From NCBI GenBank assembly GCA_028673005.1, contig CM054112.1, positions 187,500,564-187,564,563 of the forward strand: 64,000 nucleotides of DNA. The letters are read 5' to 3'. Under the pieces are notes generated by a model that had not been told where the DNA came from, made no database searches, and saw only the letters and a list, made by a program, of their open reading frames with translations. Origin of the DNA: Tanypteryx hageni. Taxonomy: Eukaryota; Arthropoda; Insecta; Odonata; Petaluridae. This document shows positions 49,901 through 59,122 of the stretch, piece by piece (positions within the stretch are counted from its first letter, which is position 1; each line of letters opens with the position of its first letter). A program made the translations under genes and the position numbers.

Positions 49901-51499
49901 ATGGAAATGGCGCGTTCGAAATATGTAAAACGGTCATGCTCGATAGGAATCCCTTACTCCTAATATATTAATGTTTCTTCTCAGCGGCGTAATTGGTCCA
50001 CGTGCCACCAGGTAGCGTTCGAGCACTCCTCGTTTCGTCTCGTGATCGGCCAGCGCGAGGCCTCTAGCCGAGCGGCTGGCACTGCTCGCAGTAATTCTTC
50101 TTCCGGGGTTCGCAACTCCTCTCCTGCCTTATAGCCGATCGTATTTTTAGGGGCGATTACGTTTGAATATTTGGCCTAAGGCGGCATGAAAAAAAAAGAA
50201 AGTGAGGTGTAGTGAGAGAGGAGGTGAGAGCTAGTGTAAGGGGCCTTATACCCCTTCCTCAGAACACTCCGCCCCCGCTTACAAGTCCTCCGGGGTGAAC
50301 GTATCCAAAGAACAACAACACCCCTCTTCTCTTCCCCTCCAGTGCTTCGCTCTGCCCGTTCCACTATCTTGCGAGTCAAGAGGCCGATAGCCGAGAGCGA
50401 ACCGATCTTGCATCGCGAGCCATCTAGCGGAAAAACTTCCAACTCTTTGAAAAACGCCGCAGCGGATCTTCGACAATGTTTTGAAAATCGTGCTGAAAAA
50501 AATGACATCCCGAGTCGGATAAAACGTTGTAACATTTTGTTATAAGTGCAGTATTGGTGCGAATCTCTCCAAGTGAAACCTACATTCCTAATTAAGGTTT
50601 TATACATAATAAACTGAATTCTTGAGAACATTCTAAGTTATCAGACATGTCGTGTCACGTTTTATTTGTAAGGTGGCAAATGTATAAAATAATAAATTAA
50701 TTAATGCTAAACATGCTCCAAGTGCTTGGAATATGATACAATTACCAATTATTGATTTTTTTAATAAGAGACTCTACTAAGATTAAATTTTATTATTTTA
50801 TAAACAGGAAAACTACCTCACCTTGATGAGGTAGAAAACGGCGTACTGGTTCCGTGGAAGTTGAAGGTGCTGCTTCGGCCTTCCCAATTCCTAACACTTT
50901 TGCAGAAACCTTTATCAAAACATAAACACGACAATGTACCATAAGAGAAATAAGTAGAACATAAGTAACGAACATAATCATAATGGAATCGCGAAAACGT
51001 ATTACATAGTGATTTACGGATCATCGTTACATTGAGGAAAGAAGATGCTTTATAACAAAGAGATTAATCATATAATCGACACCAATGCACTAGAATGGTA
51101 TTACTAGTCGGACGTCCAACTTTCAGGACAAAAGTAAACAAGACATAACAAACGTCACCTGGTGCGACTGATGAGGATGAAGATCTGGATTAAAGCCATT
51201 TATGGTCGCATTTGCTAATCAATTAAAGCTTCGGGATTTTGTGTAAGACGAACCTTTCCGGGGCCGCCTCCTTTTTTCCCGCGGATGGCGCTTGAGTATT
51301 GCGACAGGTTATCCATTGTGGGAGCATCCGGCCAAGGAAGATGCGGAAGAGCCCTTTCTGGATAATAAAGTGCCCGCAAAGGGTTGTATTCATCCGTCGT
51401 AGGATCATATTGTTCTTCACGATCTTCTTCAGGAGTTGAATATTCTTCTTCTGAAGAAGAATCGTCGGAGGAAGACTCTACCTCCTTCCTTCGCGACAT
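19772..51499 (-). CDS. Lsm11: U7 snRNA-associated Sm-like protein LSM11 (five coding exons, 265 aa)
   Basis: The coding exons join as complement(19772..19920, 32118..32316, 33568..33683, 50822..50909, 51254..51499), 798 nt including the stop. LSM11 replaces SmD2 in the U7 Sm ring, alongside LSM10. Its N-terminal extension recruits FLASH and the cleavage complex for histone pre-mRNA 3' processing in the nucleus. Seen here: an acidic Ser/Glu-rich start (1-40); NPLRALY (39-45) followed by a WPDAP segment, matching the DPLLALY and YPNAP region of vertebrate LSM11; KAPRNVITRM (120-129), matching KAPRNVLTRM; an Sm1 motif FDRHWNMALEDV (187-198), matching FDKFWNMALTDV; and an Sm2 motif VMVRGEQVALVAI (252-264) at the very C-terminus, as in the family. 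The Sm1-Sm2 spacer is about 50 residues, much shorter than in human LSM11 (360 aa). All introns are GT-AG and the phases are consistent. Identification rests on remembered vertebrate LSM11 sequence. An extra small exon in the long introns cannot be excluded. Confidence 0.93.
23104..23160 (+). repeat. Possible tRNA-like (SINE head) remnant
   Basis: GTAGATACGTTAGACC is followed about 40 bp later by GGTTCGCATCC, one mismatch from the pol III box B consensus. The anticodon-arm region does not fold as a normal tRNA, and no tail or target duplication was found. Confidence 0.25.
25064..25480. repeat. Pyrimidine-rich tract (C/T, ~420 bp)
   Basis: The plus strand is dominated by CCTCC, CTCTC and TCCC words. 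The 177-codon plus-strand frame and the minus-strand frames are proline/serine- or arginine/glycine-rich and come from this bias. Confidence 0.75.
28387..28591. mobile_element. pogo/Tigger-like MITE with TA target duplication
   Basis: The left end CAGCCAGACTCCGATTTA and the reverse complement of the right end CAGTCAAACCCCAATTTA form imperfect inverted repeats of about 25 bp (ending CGCC). They are flanked by TA on both sides (28385-28386, 28592-28593). CAG ends and TA duplication are typical of the pogo branch of Tc1/mariner. At 205 bp it cannot encode a transposase. A C19 homopolymer (28414-28432) lies just inside the left repeat. Confidence 0.82.
28414..28432. repeat. C19 homopolymer (G19 on the minus strand)
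   Basis: Nineteen consecutive C residues lie just inside the left inverted repeat of the MITE. The minus strand, which is the transcribed sense of Lsm11 intron 4, would carry G19. The true length may vary because homopolymers of this size are error-prone in sequencing. Confidence 0.85.
29579..30077 (+). pseudogene. LINE 3' end: C-terminal part of a reverse-transcriptase ORF plus 3' UTR
   Basis: The frame reads LLVRPQVEYASCIWGPY, then RVQRRAARFV and LNWVPLEDRKLHSRLRLLEKY, the region after the RT fingers/palm in many animal non-LTR elements of the L2/CR1/Jockey type. A +1 shift near 29876 moves the frame, after which RNDRDDKIREIDCRTERY and SFFPRTIRDHN continue to a stop near 30000. The 3' UTR ends in GTAACATGTAGATGTAG, a short ATGTAG-type tail. 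Everything upstream of the RT C-terminus is missing, so this is a 5'-truncated, inactive copy inside Lsm11 intron 4, in opposite orientation to the gene. The clade is uncertain. Confidence 0.85.
31055..31342. mobile_element. hAT-type MITE with 8-bp target duplication
   Basis: The ends CAGTGGTTTCCAAA and, reverse-complemented, CACTGGTTTCCAAA form 14-bp inverted repeats with one mismatch. Both sides carry the exact 8-bp duplication ACATAATC (31047-31054 and 31343-31350). CA(G/C)TG ends with 8-bp duplications define hAT elements. At 288 bp it has no coding capacity and needs a transposase in trans. Confidence 0.92.
32118..32316 (-). CDS. Lsm11: Lsm11 coding exon 4 (residues 151-216), Sm1 motif
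   Basis: The 199-nt exon begins in phase 0 after CTGCCCAG and ends in phase 1 at ACAGCCG|GTAAGA, a strong donor. It encodes VLIRG, a Lys/Glu-rich loop (about 155-176), RGELHGAICAFDRHWNMALEDVTEVF (177-202) and a basic tail RRRTPKHKK. The FDRHWNMALEDV block is the LSM11-type Sm1 motif, with Trp-Asn-Met where canonical Sm proteins use other residues. The β1-β2 loop is about 17 residues longer than in human LSM11, where IR and RG are separated by only five residues. Confidence 0.95.
32317..33567 (-). other. Lsm11 intron 3 (1.25 kb)
   Basis: The intron runs from donor GTATAC to acceptor CTCTGCCCAG, preceded by a strong pyrimidine tract. It is AT-rich and contains one complete hAT-type MITE (32537-32747). 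I see no other feature in it. Confidence 0.85.
32537..32747. mobile_element. hAT-type MITE with 8-bp target duplication (intron 3)
   Basis: The left end TAATGTCTCTCAACC and the reverse-complemented right end CAGTGTCTCTCAACC match at 13 of 15 positions. The left terminal CAG has mutated to TAA. The 8-bp duplication CTCTAAAG is intact at 32529-32536 and 32748-32755. The element is 211 bp, non-coding, and belongs to a different hAT family from the one at 31055. Confidence 0.92.
33568..33683 (-). CDS. Lsm11: Lsm11 coding exon 3 (residues 112-150)
   Basis: The 116-nt exon lies between TTTTTTACAG and AAG|GTATAC, entering in phase 1 and leaving in phase 0. It encodes EPVKGPGKKAPRNV, then ITRMEA, then a helix-like segment GPLAALRDAMEKRIRVK. 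KAPRNVITRM corresponds to the invariant KAPRNVLTRM of vertebrate LSM11. The GPLAALRDAMEKRIRVKV stretch corresponds to the helix and first strand that open the Sm domain (GPLGELHRCIREGVKVNV in human). It is too short to have been flagged by ORF length. Confidence 0.93.
35041..35610. repeat. Purine-rich (GA/GGA) tract
   Basis: GAGAGAG and GGGAGG runs alternate with a pyrimidine patch near 35270-35330. The Arg/Glu/Gly-rich and Ser/Leu/Pro-rich frames on the two strands reflect this composition. Confidence 0.75.
39424..39495 (+). repeat. Possible tRNA-like SINE fragment
   Basis: TTGTTATAATGGTAGGCC resembles a pol III box A region, and TCGTCGGTTCC, about 40 bp later, a degraded box B. No tail or duplication was found. 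The call rests on layout only. Confidence 0.25.
40199..40373. mobile_element. pogo/Tigger-like MITE with TA target duplication
   Basis: The left end CAGTAGAGCCTCCATAACT and the reverse complement of the right end CAGTTGAACCTCGATAATT match at 15 of 19 positions. TA lies immediately outside each end (40197-40198, 40374-40375). The CAGT(A/T)GA(A/G)CCTC start is the hallmark of pogo/Tigger elements. The element is 175 bp and lies in Lsm11 intron 2. Confidence 0.88.
41171..41189. repeat. G19 homopolymer
   Basis: Nineteen G residues in a row on the plus strand within a CpG-rich patch. The minus-strand intron RNA would carry C19. Confidence 0.85.
42130..42830. repeat. Pyrimidine-rich sequence (C/T, ~700 bp, interrupted)
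   Basis: CCTCC, TCTCC and CCCTC words dominate the plus strand at 42130-42380 and 42590-42830, with a more mixed interval between. The Pro/Ser-rich frames of 100-140 codons across it are compositional. Confidence 0.7.
45397..45511. repeat. (GA)n/(GGGA)n microsatellite
   Basis: About 115 bp of nearly pure GAGAG with GGGA interruptions on the plus strand. Confidence 0.93.
48634..48647. repeat. Target-site duplication of SINE, copy next to its 3' tail
   Basis: CACCTACAGCGGGT is repeated exactly at 48970-48983, on the other side of the SINE. A 14-bp duplication is typical of LINE-machinery integration. Confidence 0.92.
48648..48969 (-). mobile_element. Full-length tRNA-derived SINE (322 bp)
   Basis: On the minus strand the element opens GGGGTGCCGGTGGTGTAG and TGGTTAGGACG, a pol III box A region, then has GGTACGAATCC (plus-strand 48894-48904), a box B with one change. 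The ~70-bp tRNA-like head is followed by an unrelated body containing TCCTTCGGAAGGGACGTTAA, a block seen in many invertebrate tRNA SINEs. It ends in a short ACAT repeat tail. The flanking 14-bp direct repeats prove an insertion. It encodes no protein. It lies in intron 2 in the same orientation as Lsm11. Confidence 0.92.
48970..48983. repeat. Target-site duplication of SINE, copy next to its 5' head
   Basis: This is the second exact copy of CACCTACAGCGGGT; see 48634-48647. Confidence 0.92.
50822..50909 (-). CDS. Lsm11: Lsm11 coding exon 2 (residues 83-111)
   Basis: This 88-nt exon encodes a linker from VSAKVLGIGK through an Ala/Ser/Thr-rich stretch to VRRFLPHQ. It begins in phase 0 after ATAAAG and ends in phase 1 at CAAG|GTGAGG, a strong donor. 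It was found because exon 3 requires a phase-1 partner that exon 1 cannot supply. The RRFLPHQ ending sits where vertebrate LSM11 has its basic linker before KAPRNV. Its small size makes it the least independently supported exon, but frame and splice sites fit exactly. Confidence 0.85.
50910..51253 (-). other. Lsm11 intron 1 (344 nt)
   Basis: This is a short intron bounded by GTTCGT and TTTTGATAAAG. The acceptor is purine-rich just before the AG, and its pyrimidine content lies further upstream. I see nothing else in it. Both splice sites are weaker than those of the other introns. Confidence 0.8.
51254..51499 (-). CDS. Lsm11: Lsm11 coding exon 1 (residues 1-82)
   Basis: The exon begins at the ATG complementary to 51497-51499, whose upstream context TAAC-ATG has an A at -3. 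It encodes an acidic, serine-rich head (SSSDDSSSEEE), then the conserved NPLRALY and LPWPDAPTMDN region, and ends in a GGGPGK tail. The head is the part of the family that contacts FLASH. The phase-0 donor is AAG|GTTCGT, a weak match to consensus. It is the only junction that joins in frame to exon 2; reading through gives only 12 further residues before a stop. Confidence 0.92.
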
Positions 51500-51535
51500 G
51501 TTACCACTACCAATATGGCCGACCAGCGAACAATT

Positions 51536-51541
51536 GACTGA
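51536..51541 (-). promoter_or_regulatory. Initiator-like element TCAGTC upstream of Lsm11
   Basis: TCAGTC matches the arthropod initiator consensus TCAKTY and would start transcription at 51539, giving a 40-nt leader before the ATG. No TATA box is evident at the expected distance. A hexamer match alone is weak evidence; the position is what makes it plausible. Confidence 0.4.
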
Positions 51542-54500
51542 GTCCGCGATTCAGTAAAAGACGAACGTTATGAGGTTTCAGCGCTCAGTTCAAACCTACG
51601 AACCTGTCATTTGGCTTTAAGCCAGCGCTTATGCTCGTTAATTATTCTTTAAATATGTTATAACATTCCGATTCGTATCTTTCATTACTACAATAATTTT
51701 TTAATTCAAAATCGGCATTTAAAAAAGAACAAAACTTGCATCCGTTAAATGTTATAAGACGCACTTTCCCTTTCGAAAAATATCGTCACTTATATCCATT
51801 CAATTTAAATTGAACGAAAATCACATCAGACTTTTATTAAGAAAAGCGGCGTTCATCAGCCTCGTTTTGTGACTAATTGAAATCGTGAACAAAATACTAG
51901 GGTAGAATTAGCATGTCACGTGAGAGATGGAGTGGGACGAGGGGGAGAAACGAGGCAAAATGCCAGTGACAGCCAATGCCAAACTGGAATCGGCTTCAAG
52001 TGATTCGTTCTGCCTTTCAAATTACCGCCCCCTGGAGGCTAGTCAGTGCATCAGGCATCGGGGTGACCCGAGGCGCTACCCTCTCCTCCCTCACGCTTTA
52101 TCCATCCCTTCCACCCCGTTTATAACTTTCTCCACTTTCCCCCAACGAGAGGTCTGGATTCTTGGTGGCGACGAGAGAAAGTCGTGGCTTGCCAATCCTC
52201 CGTAGTCTCTTTAGGGGTTTGTATTTCAAGCGGTTGGCACTTGAGACACATGCTTCTTACATTCTACAGAAAACCTTATACATCCACCATTCCTAAGCTA
52301 AACTTTTTCCTTTCTACCCCCTTTTCTCTCTCAATCGCCGTCCTCTGACTTCCTCTCCACGGAACCCAAAACCCATCTCAGTTTAGCTCTAATTTTATAA
52401 CATGGCAATTTCATTCTATCGCAAGAAAGAGGCAATAAAATACACTCAAAAACTGTTGCTAACACTTTCAGTACCTATGCCAATTATATCTGACATTTGT
52501 GTTTCCAACTGTGACCCGTGTCAAGTTAACTTGACATATATTATTATGTGTTCTGCCGTATATTGCGACAAGTTGGGCTGTCATTGAGGTGTGCGGTTGC
52601 AACGAAGGGTTCTAGGAAGTGATAACAATGTCTCAGGATTGATAAGGGCAATGGTCCAGACAGTGTGGCCCTTAATATGTTAACAAATGATTTTACGTTA
52701 CTTGTAAAGTGTATCGCTTCAGAAATTTCAGCTGTATTACTGTATCAATGTATGCATACCTATATAAGTAGTTATTACACGAATGAAAAATTCCTCGCAA
52801 TATTACTCTCTGTAATCGAATTTGTTAAATGCCAACAGTTAATCGTATTATCTGTTATTAGTTTTAAATAATTAGATTTAAACTAACGAAAATATCATGA
52901 GGTTTGCATGTATTTTAGTTTCGAGTGGGCCAAGTGAAAGACTGGATAGAGACAGCCGGAGATGTTGAACCACGAATCTAACGAAATGCATATGTATGTT
53001 ATTATCGTGCGATTCATTGATAGCGTGTACCGTTTTCTCTATGTTTCATTCCCATATTCTTCTAAATTGTGATTCGTTATCGCATAACTAATTCAGAGTC
53101 ATTCCGCTCAATCAGTTCTTTTTTTATTCACCAAAAGTTATGAGCGACAATTTAGGTTTTTTCCGGATCTTTTGTCATTTGAAACTCCAAAATTTTCATA
53201 GCGAGCAGCTAGCAAAAGGCTTCATAAAAGATGTATCCGTGTTAAGCACTTTTAACCACGGGAAAAATCAACGCCCATGGCATAGAAGATTGAAGCTGTC
53301 CGTGTTTACTTCTCTTTCTCCCGCCTCTTTTTGGTCGGGAATGGGAGAGCGTGACTTTCCTGCGGAGTTAGAAAGAGAGAGGAAAAGGTTTGTCGACCCC
53401 AAAAAGATCGAAATAACAAAAAAAAATAATAACGCTCTCTTGTTCTCCCCTCCCTTGATCTCTTCCAACCTTGTTTCGTTCCGCACACGACCCGCAATTT
53501 TTTCCCTTTTCAGTTATTGCCCCTCGATGCGTAATTAAATAACGCGCCGTTCTTGTGTTTCTTCAGCTCAAAAAGTTCCTCTATTGGCCTTCTTCCGCCC
53601 TTCTCCCTCTCCCAGCCTCCCCTCCTTCCTCCTTCAACTCCTCCTGTCACTCGCGACACTCTTCTCGCGTCCACTCTTTCTTCCTCTCTTTCAAACTGCT
53701 TTGAGAAACTCGAAGCATTTGTTATTCCTCCCTCCTTCCCCTTTCTCCTCCTCCCCCCTCCCCCTGCCTTCACCCCGCCCGGTCCATTCACTCTATCCAC
53801 CGCCTACCCCACTCCCGACCCACACCGTTTCGCGTGTGTTTCTCCAATTATGGCTACAGGGACGGCTGGAGATCTTCTTTTGTCTCTACTTTCCTTCGTT
53901 TTTAATTACGTTCCCCTCGATGCAACGGGGGAGGGGGTTTCATCTTGCGAAGGCATCCTATGAGGCTGGCTCAACTCTCCTCCCTCTTACCTTGCGAAAG
54001 AGGGATGGAAATTCGAGGCGGTTTTTCGTTTATAAAAAAATAGCACCCTTCCGGTTTGGCCAGCGATGAGTTTTTATTTCTTTCGTGCGTTTTAATCATG
54101 TGTCAGTATTCACGTCTTGTATGCGGATGTTTATTTCGAATTGGAATAGGGGGAGAAAGGCGATTGGGAGCCATTTGGACCGTGTTTTTTTATTTCTTTA
54201 TTTTTTTGAAGGTGAAAGTATTTCTTGGCTTGGTTCTGGGTAGGACTCCGCAGATCTCTCTTTCATCGTTTCATCACAGCCGATCGTAATAGCTGCTGGT
54301 TTAAGAGTGTACGTAAACTCGTTGCCGTTGCGTCTTTGAATCGAGATCTTCCGAATTTCGGGAGATGGATTCGTTTCGCGCTTGAATGGTGGCGATGGTG
54401 AAAATTTGGTCGATTGAGATTTAATTGAGCTAAATATTTTTCAAGAATAAAAAAACTGTTTAGATTAGCCTACTCCGAAACATGATGGAGAGTTGCTCTT

Positions 54501-54748
54501 AATGTTTCAAGATTGTGTTAATGGCATGCGATGTAAAATATTTGACGCCGAGCTAAAACGTTTTTCCAGCCAAAACAATAATTTTGCCAGCTTTTTTATA
54601 AACAGTATGGTCATTTAGGCTGCAACAAGTTTGTCGTCTCATAAACCAAACCTTTATAGTTTAGCTGTGTTATCGAAACCGCCGTATAAGACGAGAAGTA
54701 AATATACGATTTAAAGAGAGAAAAAATATCCGCCCCTCCAAAAACCGG
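51542..54748. other. 5' flank of Lsm11, nothing recognised
   Basis: Mostly AT-rich, with an 18-bp perfect palindrome TGTCAAGTTAACTTGACA at 52519-52536 and a pyrimidine-rich tract at about 53580-53800. No divergent gene is evident within 3 kb of the Lsm11 start. The open frames at 51927-52205 and 53553-54069 lack any recognisable domain. Confidence 0.6.
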
Positions 54749-54753
54749 CCTTG

Positions 54754-54815
54754 ATAGAGGTGTGGTTAGTCTTGCTCCCAATGTTAGGGTCGCGGGTTCG
54801 AATCCTGCTGAGAGA
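54754..54815 (+). repeat. tRNA-like head of a SINE remnant
   Basis: TAGAGGTGTGGTTAG is followed by a perfect box B, GGTTCGAATCC, at 54795-54805. The spacing suits pol III promoters, but the anticodon arm does not fold like a functional tRNA. An AAAATAAATAAA stretch about 90 bp downstream could be the old tail. No target duplication was found. It is not the same family as the SINE at 48648. Confidence 0.45.
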
Positions 54816-57478
54816 ATGGTTGTCTGAGATCGTCTGTGTCGTCGTTATGGCGCTCATCGTAAAGAGGCCGGTAACGGCTGTTTATGAGCTGTTTAAAATA
54901 AATAAACGTTACGAACACGCTTCAAGAGCGCTTGACTGGATTCCCGAGTGCGTAAATATGTCGCGCATGTTTTTTAACGGGTTGTGAAAATTCCTCGTAA
55001 GCGTCGGCGCGAGAAACGAAGACTTCATGGTCTATTGGCGTCCGAGGTCTGTGAGGAAGAGAGAGAGATTAGCAGTGGCGTAGAGAGAGAGAATTTTTTA
55101 AATTTACGAGAGCAAGAGAGAGAAAAAGAAATAAAAAATAAAGATAAAAATAAGAAGTACTTCACTCGTGTGTACAAATACAACTCCCCCATGAATATTT
55201 TCCTAGATACGGAAGTGGTTTAAGTTTCCTAAAAATTATTTAAAAAAGCTTCCGCTGTCGTGCTCCTACAAAAAAAAACTATACTTACAGGTAGCCCCCG
55301 AAATTTTTCATGGGCTCTGGAGCGATAACCTCCTTGCGCCTCAGCGACTCTCCTCCCATCCCACCGGACAAAAGAAATAAGCGAGGTTAATGCTCTAAGG
55401 AGACTCAAGAAAGAGAGAGGGAGAGAGAAAGAGAGGAACAGCCGGGAACTACTCAGTCCGTTTCTATAAGGAACTCAAACCTACAGGGCGTAGAAGGTGG
55501 AGATGTAAAAATGTTAGTGAAGGAGGCGGAGACGGTTGGAAGTGAGAGATGTGGGTTCGCGGAGGTCCTCTCCGAGTTCCAACTATACAAAAGGTAACAT
55601 GATTTTTTTCTCAATAAGAGACGGCCTTAAGGAAGGTCTTTGTTGTGCTTTACTCGAGGAATTGTTTAAAGGGAGTGGCGGTCTTCGCTACGCTCGCGAC
55701 GCAAGGGACACCCCTTCCCCCCTCCCGTTTTCTTTCTCTTCTCAAATATCTTTTAGGGTATCATCCTTAAAAATATAAAGAAATTGCATTTGGTTCCGGA
55801 GAATTAATTATAATTACAGTGGAGTCTTCTATAGACCGAACTTTAGATTATTTGTAAAAGATATTTTTCATTATTTTCCTTCTATAACTTTGATTTTATT
55901 TCCTATTTTATTTATATGATAGCAGTAAACTCCCTCGGGACCGAGCCTATTGATCGTTTTCATTTTATAAGTACAATAGCATACGCAAAGAAATACTAAT
56001 TAATTAAATATTAAGAAAGTAAAAAAGCAAAAGAAAATGTAATTGTATGAAGTAAGATTGCAGGTCAATAATACTGTACTATGTTTAACGACTTTATCAG
56101 GTATAGGACAAGTAAATGCCGAACATATGTACGTACGTATTGCGGCATAAAGAACTTTCCAGTTTCAAGTTAAAAATGTCGGTTAATCTACTGTATATTG
56201 TAATTATTTTTGTTTGCTTGCCGTTTAGCTCAAGTTATATACATTCCACAATAAATTTTTCTCGTGTTCGACACTCCGCAAAATCGTTCACCGCTGTAGT
56301 TATTTCACGTTGCACATTTTTCGAGCTTTTTTTTCCGCGATGAATCAATCCATCCAACCGTCGCATCGGTTGCTGGGCCAACCATCAACCTTATTATAGA
56401 CTCTGGGCGAAAGACCCCCCGAGAGTGAGTGAGAGAGAGTGGGAGGGAGATCCACCGAATAAGAAAGATCTATAGATAGATGAGAGGTTAACAACTTTAT
56501 TTGCCTAAATTGTGGGTCGATGAACTTCCTTTACACTTTTATGGTGCACGGACGTTCGTGAAAAAAATACAATTAGCGCGGACACACGTCGGAGAAATTT
56601 GTTTTGTTACTGTTAAATAAATTAAGGTGAGAGGTCGCGACTTTTGATGGGTCGAGCGCACGAGTTCTTTTAGACCGTACATGTCAAAAAGGTGGCCTTA
56701 TCTTATTGCAGAGTTTTTTAGGAAAATATTTATTTTTTTACGTGCACTTCATTTTTTTTAACGAGTGGGAATACCTACAAAGAATTAATGAAGCAACTTA
56801 GTTCCACATATTGATGAATAATTGCTCAATCGTGAAAGCAATCTAAGACAGCCTTATGTACATATATTCCATCTCTCCTCTCTTTAAATACCTGTCATAT
56901 TGATGCGGCACATCTAAAAAGATAATCGCGTCATTGTGGTCATTATTCATCGACGAGTTTGACATGCCTATTTTAGAGAGAGCGCATCTTCGAATGACGC
57001 CTGTTTAAAAAGTGGACAATGATTATGCAAATCTCCTATACGAGGTGAAAGTATGACGTCACCAGCGATTATTCGTCGAAATGAATGCTTATCTCGTATC
57101 TGCCACCTCTCTCCCTCTAGTTCCTACCTCCAAGCCCACGCTTCATCTTTCAACCACATTTTCTCTTCCTCCCATTAATGTTTCCCTCCACTCTCCTTTC
57201 CCTCCCTCTCTTAACAACCGATATCCTCGTCCGATTCCTCTCCTCCTCTCATTTCTCATCGTTGCATCTCTCGGCTGTATGCTTCCGTTTTTAGTCATCT
57301 ATTCCGCATCTTTGATATTTTTTCAAAGCGTCCCCTCACTTTCATTGACACTTTCGAGGACAAGAAGGCTAACCCCGTCAATGCCGTTGCATTGAGTCAA
57401 GGCAGCTATTTCCGCATTTCTATTTGTAAATAATTACTCATCCTTATTATTCCTACTATCTGACCTACTCGACACTTC
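54816..57478. other. Non-coding 5' flank
   Basis: Holds a purine-rich patch near 55.05-55.15 and 55.40-55.44 kb, AT-rich sequence at 55.8-56.3 kb and a pyrimidine-rich patch at 57.09-57.26 kb. No gene was recognised. Confidence 0.6.
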
Positions 57479-57525
<47 letters not shown>

Positions 57526-57560
57526 ATATATATAAAGGAAGTGTTAAAGGAAGCCCAGCG

Positions 57561-57644
<84 letters not shown>
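57479..57644. repeat. Paired inverted compound microsatellites (GT)n(AT)n ... (AC)n(AT)n
   Basis: A GT run and an AT run (57479-57534) are followed by a short unique spacer (about 57535-57563), then an AC run and a long AT run (57564-57644). The GT and AC runs are complementary, so the two sides can pair. The spacer contains GTGTTAAAGGAAGCCCAGC, resembling 6260-6278. Confidence 0.9.
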
Positions 57645-57645
<1 letters not shown>

Positions 57646-59115
57646 CGGCGCGGAAAAAACGCATCCTATTAGAAGGGCCGCTGTTCCGTTATCATGATTG
57701 GTAGAGATTTGAAAATCTTGCAAATAAATAAAAGAATATGAAATAAAATCGCGGAAATTTTTATTCGAATAATTTATTGAAGAACAACAAATTACATGTA
57801 ATAAAATATCCACAATTCAATTGATTCATCATCAGATATCATTCACTCCAACCCATCATTTCTGACGGGTAGATATGCTAGTAATGTCATAAAATAAAAT
57901 AAAACTTTAATATTCATTGGATCATTTAGACTTACTAGTTCATTTCTAGAGTAATTCATAAAAAATCAGCTGTCCCCCGAATGTCTTAACTTTAACTCAC
58001 TTTATCTTACATCTCTTCTTAATCTGCACTCGGCCACACGTCTGCATCGCGGGAGGGTGATAGAGAGAGATTAAGAAGAAAAGAAAGGGGCCGGGTTGAA
58101 AAAGTCCCTTCTCTGCGTTTCTCATTCCCTCGCCTCCTACATCCTCGCTCCCGCCTCGCCTTTTAACACTTTTACTTACTTCTTCCGCTACGTCCGCCGC
58201 AGTTGAGGAAATCGGGAATGGGATCGGTTAATTCCGGTTGAGGGAGGAGAGGTAGAGGATAAAGGGAGGTCGGGCGAAGAGAGGTAGGGAGAGGGGGTGG
58301 AATAAAGAGGCGGAGGATGGATCCCCAGCGACATCGCCACGACGTCTGCGGAGGAAAAGCGGTCTCGATTTGGAGCATGTAGCCGAACACGAAACGGTGA
58401 CAGATGTTCCGTTTAAACGTCCACTGCACAATAATCCATGGAACGGGCGAAAAGTAGAATTTTTTTAACCTTTGAGTCAAAATCGTTTTTGTCCATCTCA
58501 TGTGTAAAATTAGTAAAATTAGAATCGACCTTAAATAAATACAGTGCAACGTCTGCAACTTTAGTTTTCTGTAAATGGAGTTTTTTATAAGTCGATTGTT
58601 TTTATTTTCCCCGGCGGTTCGAGTTAGAGCGATCCGAATGTTTTTCGAAAACAATGTGACGGGATAGCTTGTTCACTGAATCTACTTCATGGCTCCACTC
58701 CTGTTAGCTTTCTTAGCGCACTTACTGAGAACCTGAAGTAATGGATTTTATGATTGCCTGCAAGAGATAGCGATAGGTCAATTGCCAAGAAAGCGTTAAA
58801 CATCTATTTTCATATTTGATTCAGGAAGTTCCTACATTTTCAGCTGTTGGCAGATATCCCATTCCTCACAATTGTTTCGTACATATATCTACTAAAGGCG
58901 TTGACGTCATTTGTTGTGTACTAGCAATCAGCTGTCCGCTTATCCGAATTGAAGTCATTTCTTTCGAAATCAAAATCGTACCTCTTTCTAATCGTTCCCG
59001 GAGATTACTTATTTCGGAAATATATAGGGAAAAAAATCGGGAGTTAGTCATAATATACGTAAGGATGGATTCGATCGTCTAAATCCCGTTCCTAACTATG
59101 TACGGATTATAACTA

Positions 59116-59122
<7 letters not shown>
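57645..59122. other. Non-coding 5' flank
   Basis: AT-rich at 57.7-58.0 kb and purine-rich near 58.2-58.3 kb. The 160-codon minus-strand frame at 58172-58654 has no motif I recognise. Confidence 0.55.

Larger units (their letters stand above)
33684..50821 (-). other. Lsm11 intron 2 (17.1 kb)
   Basis: The intron runs from donor GTGAGG to acceptor TTTTTTACAG. It contains a pogo-like MITE (40199-40373), a tRNA-derived SINE (48648-48969), a possible tRNA-like remnant near 39.43 kb, purine/pyrimidine tracts (35.0-35.6, 42.1-42.8, 45.4-45.5 kb), a G19 run (41171-41189) and a C12 run (46113-46124). I see no nested gene on either strand. Open frames of 100-150 codons occur only in GC-rich or simple-sequence stretches and match nothing I recognise. 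Confidence 0.85.

Noticed and set aside
54754..54815. Functional tRNA gene
   Set aside because: A perfect B box is present but the acceptor and anticodon stems do not pair; a SINE remnant is more likely.
54751..54987. 78-codon plus-strand open frame
   Set aside because: It overlaps the tRNA-like SINE head and has no protein features.
55815..55960. TACAGTGGAGTC start resembling a pogo-type terminus
   Set aside because: No matching inverted end within several hundred bases.
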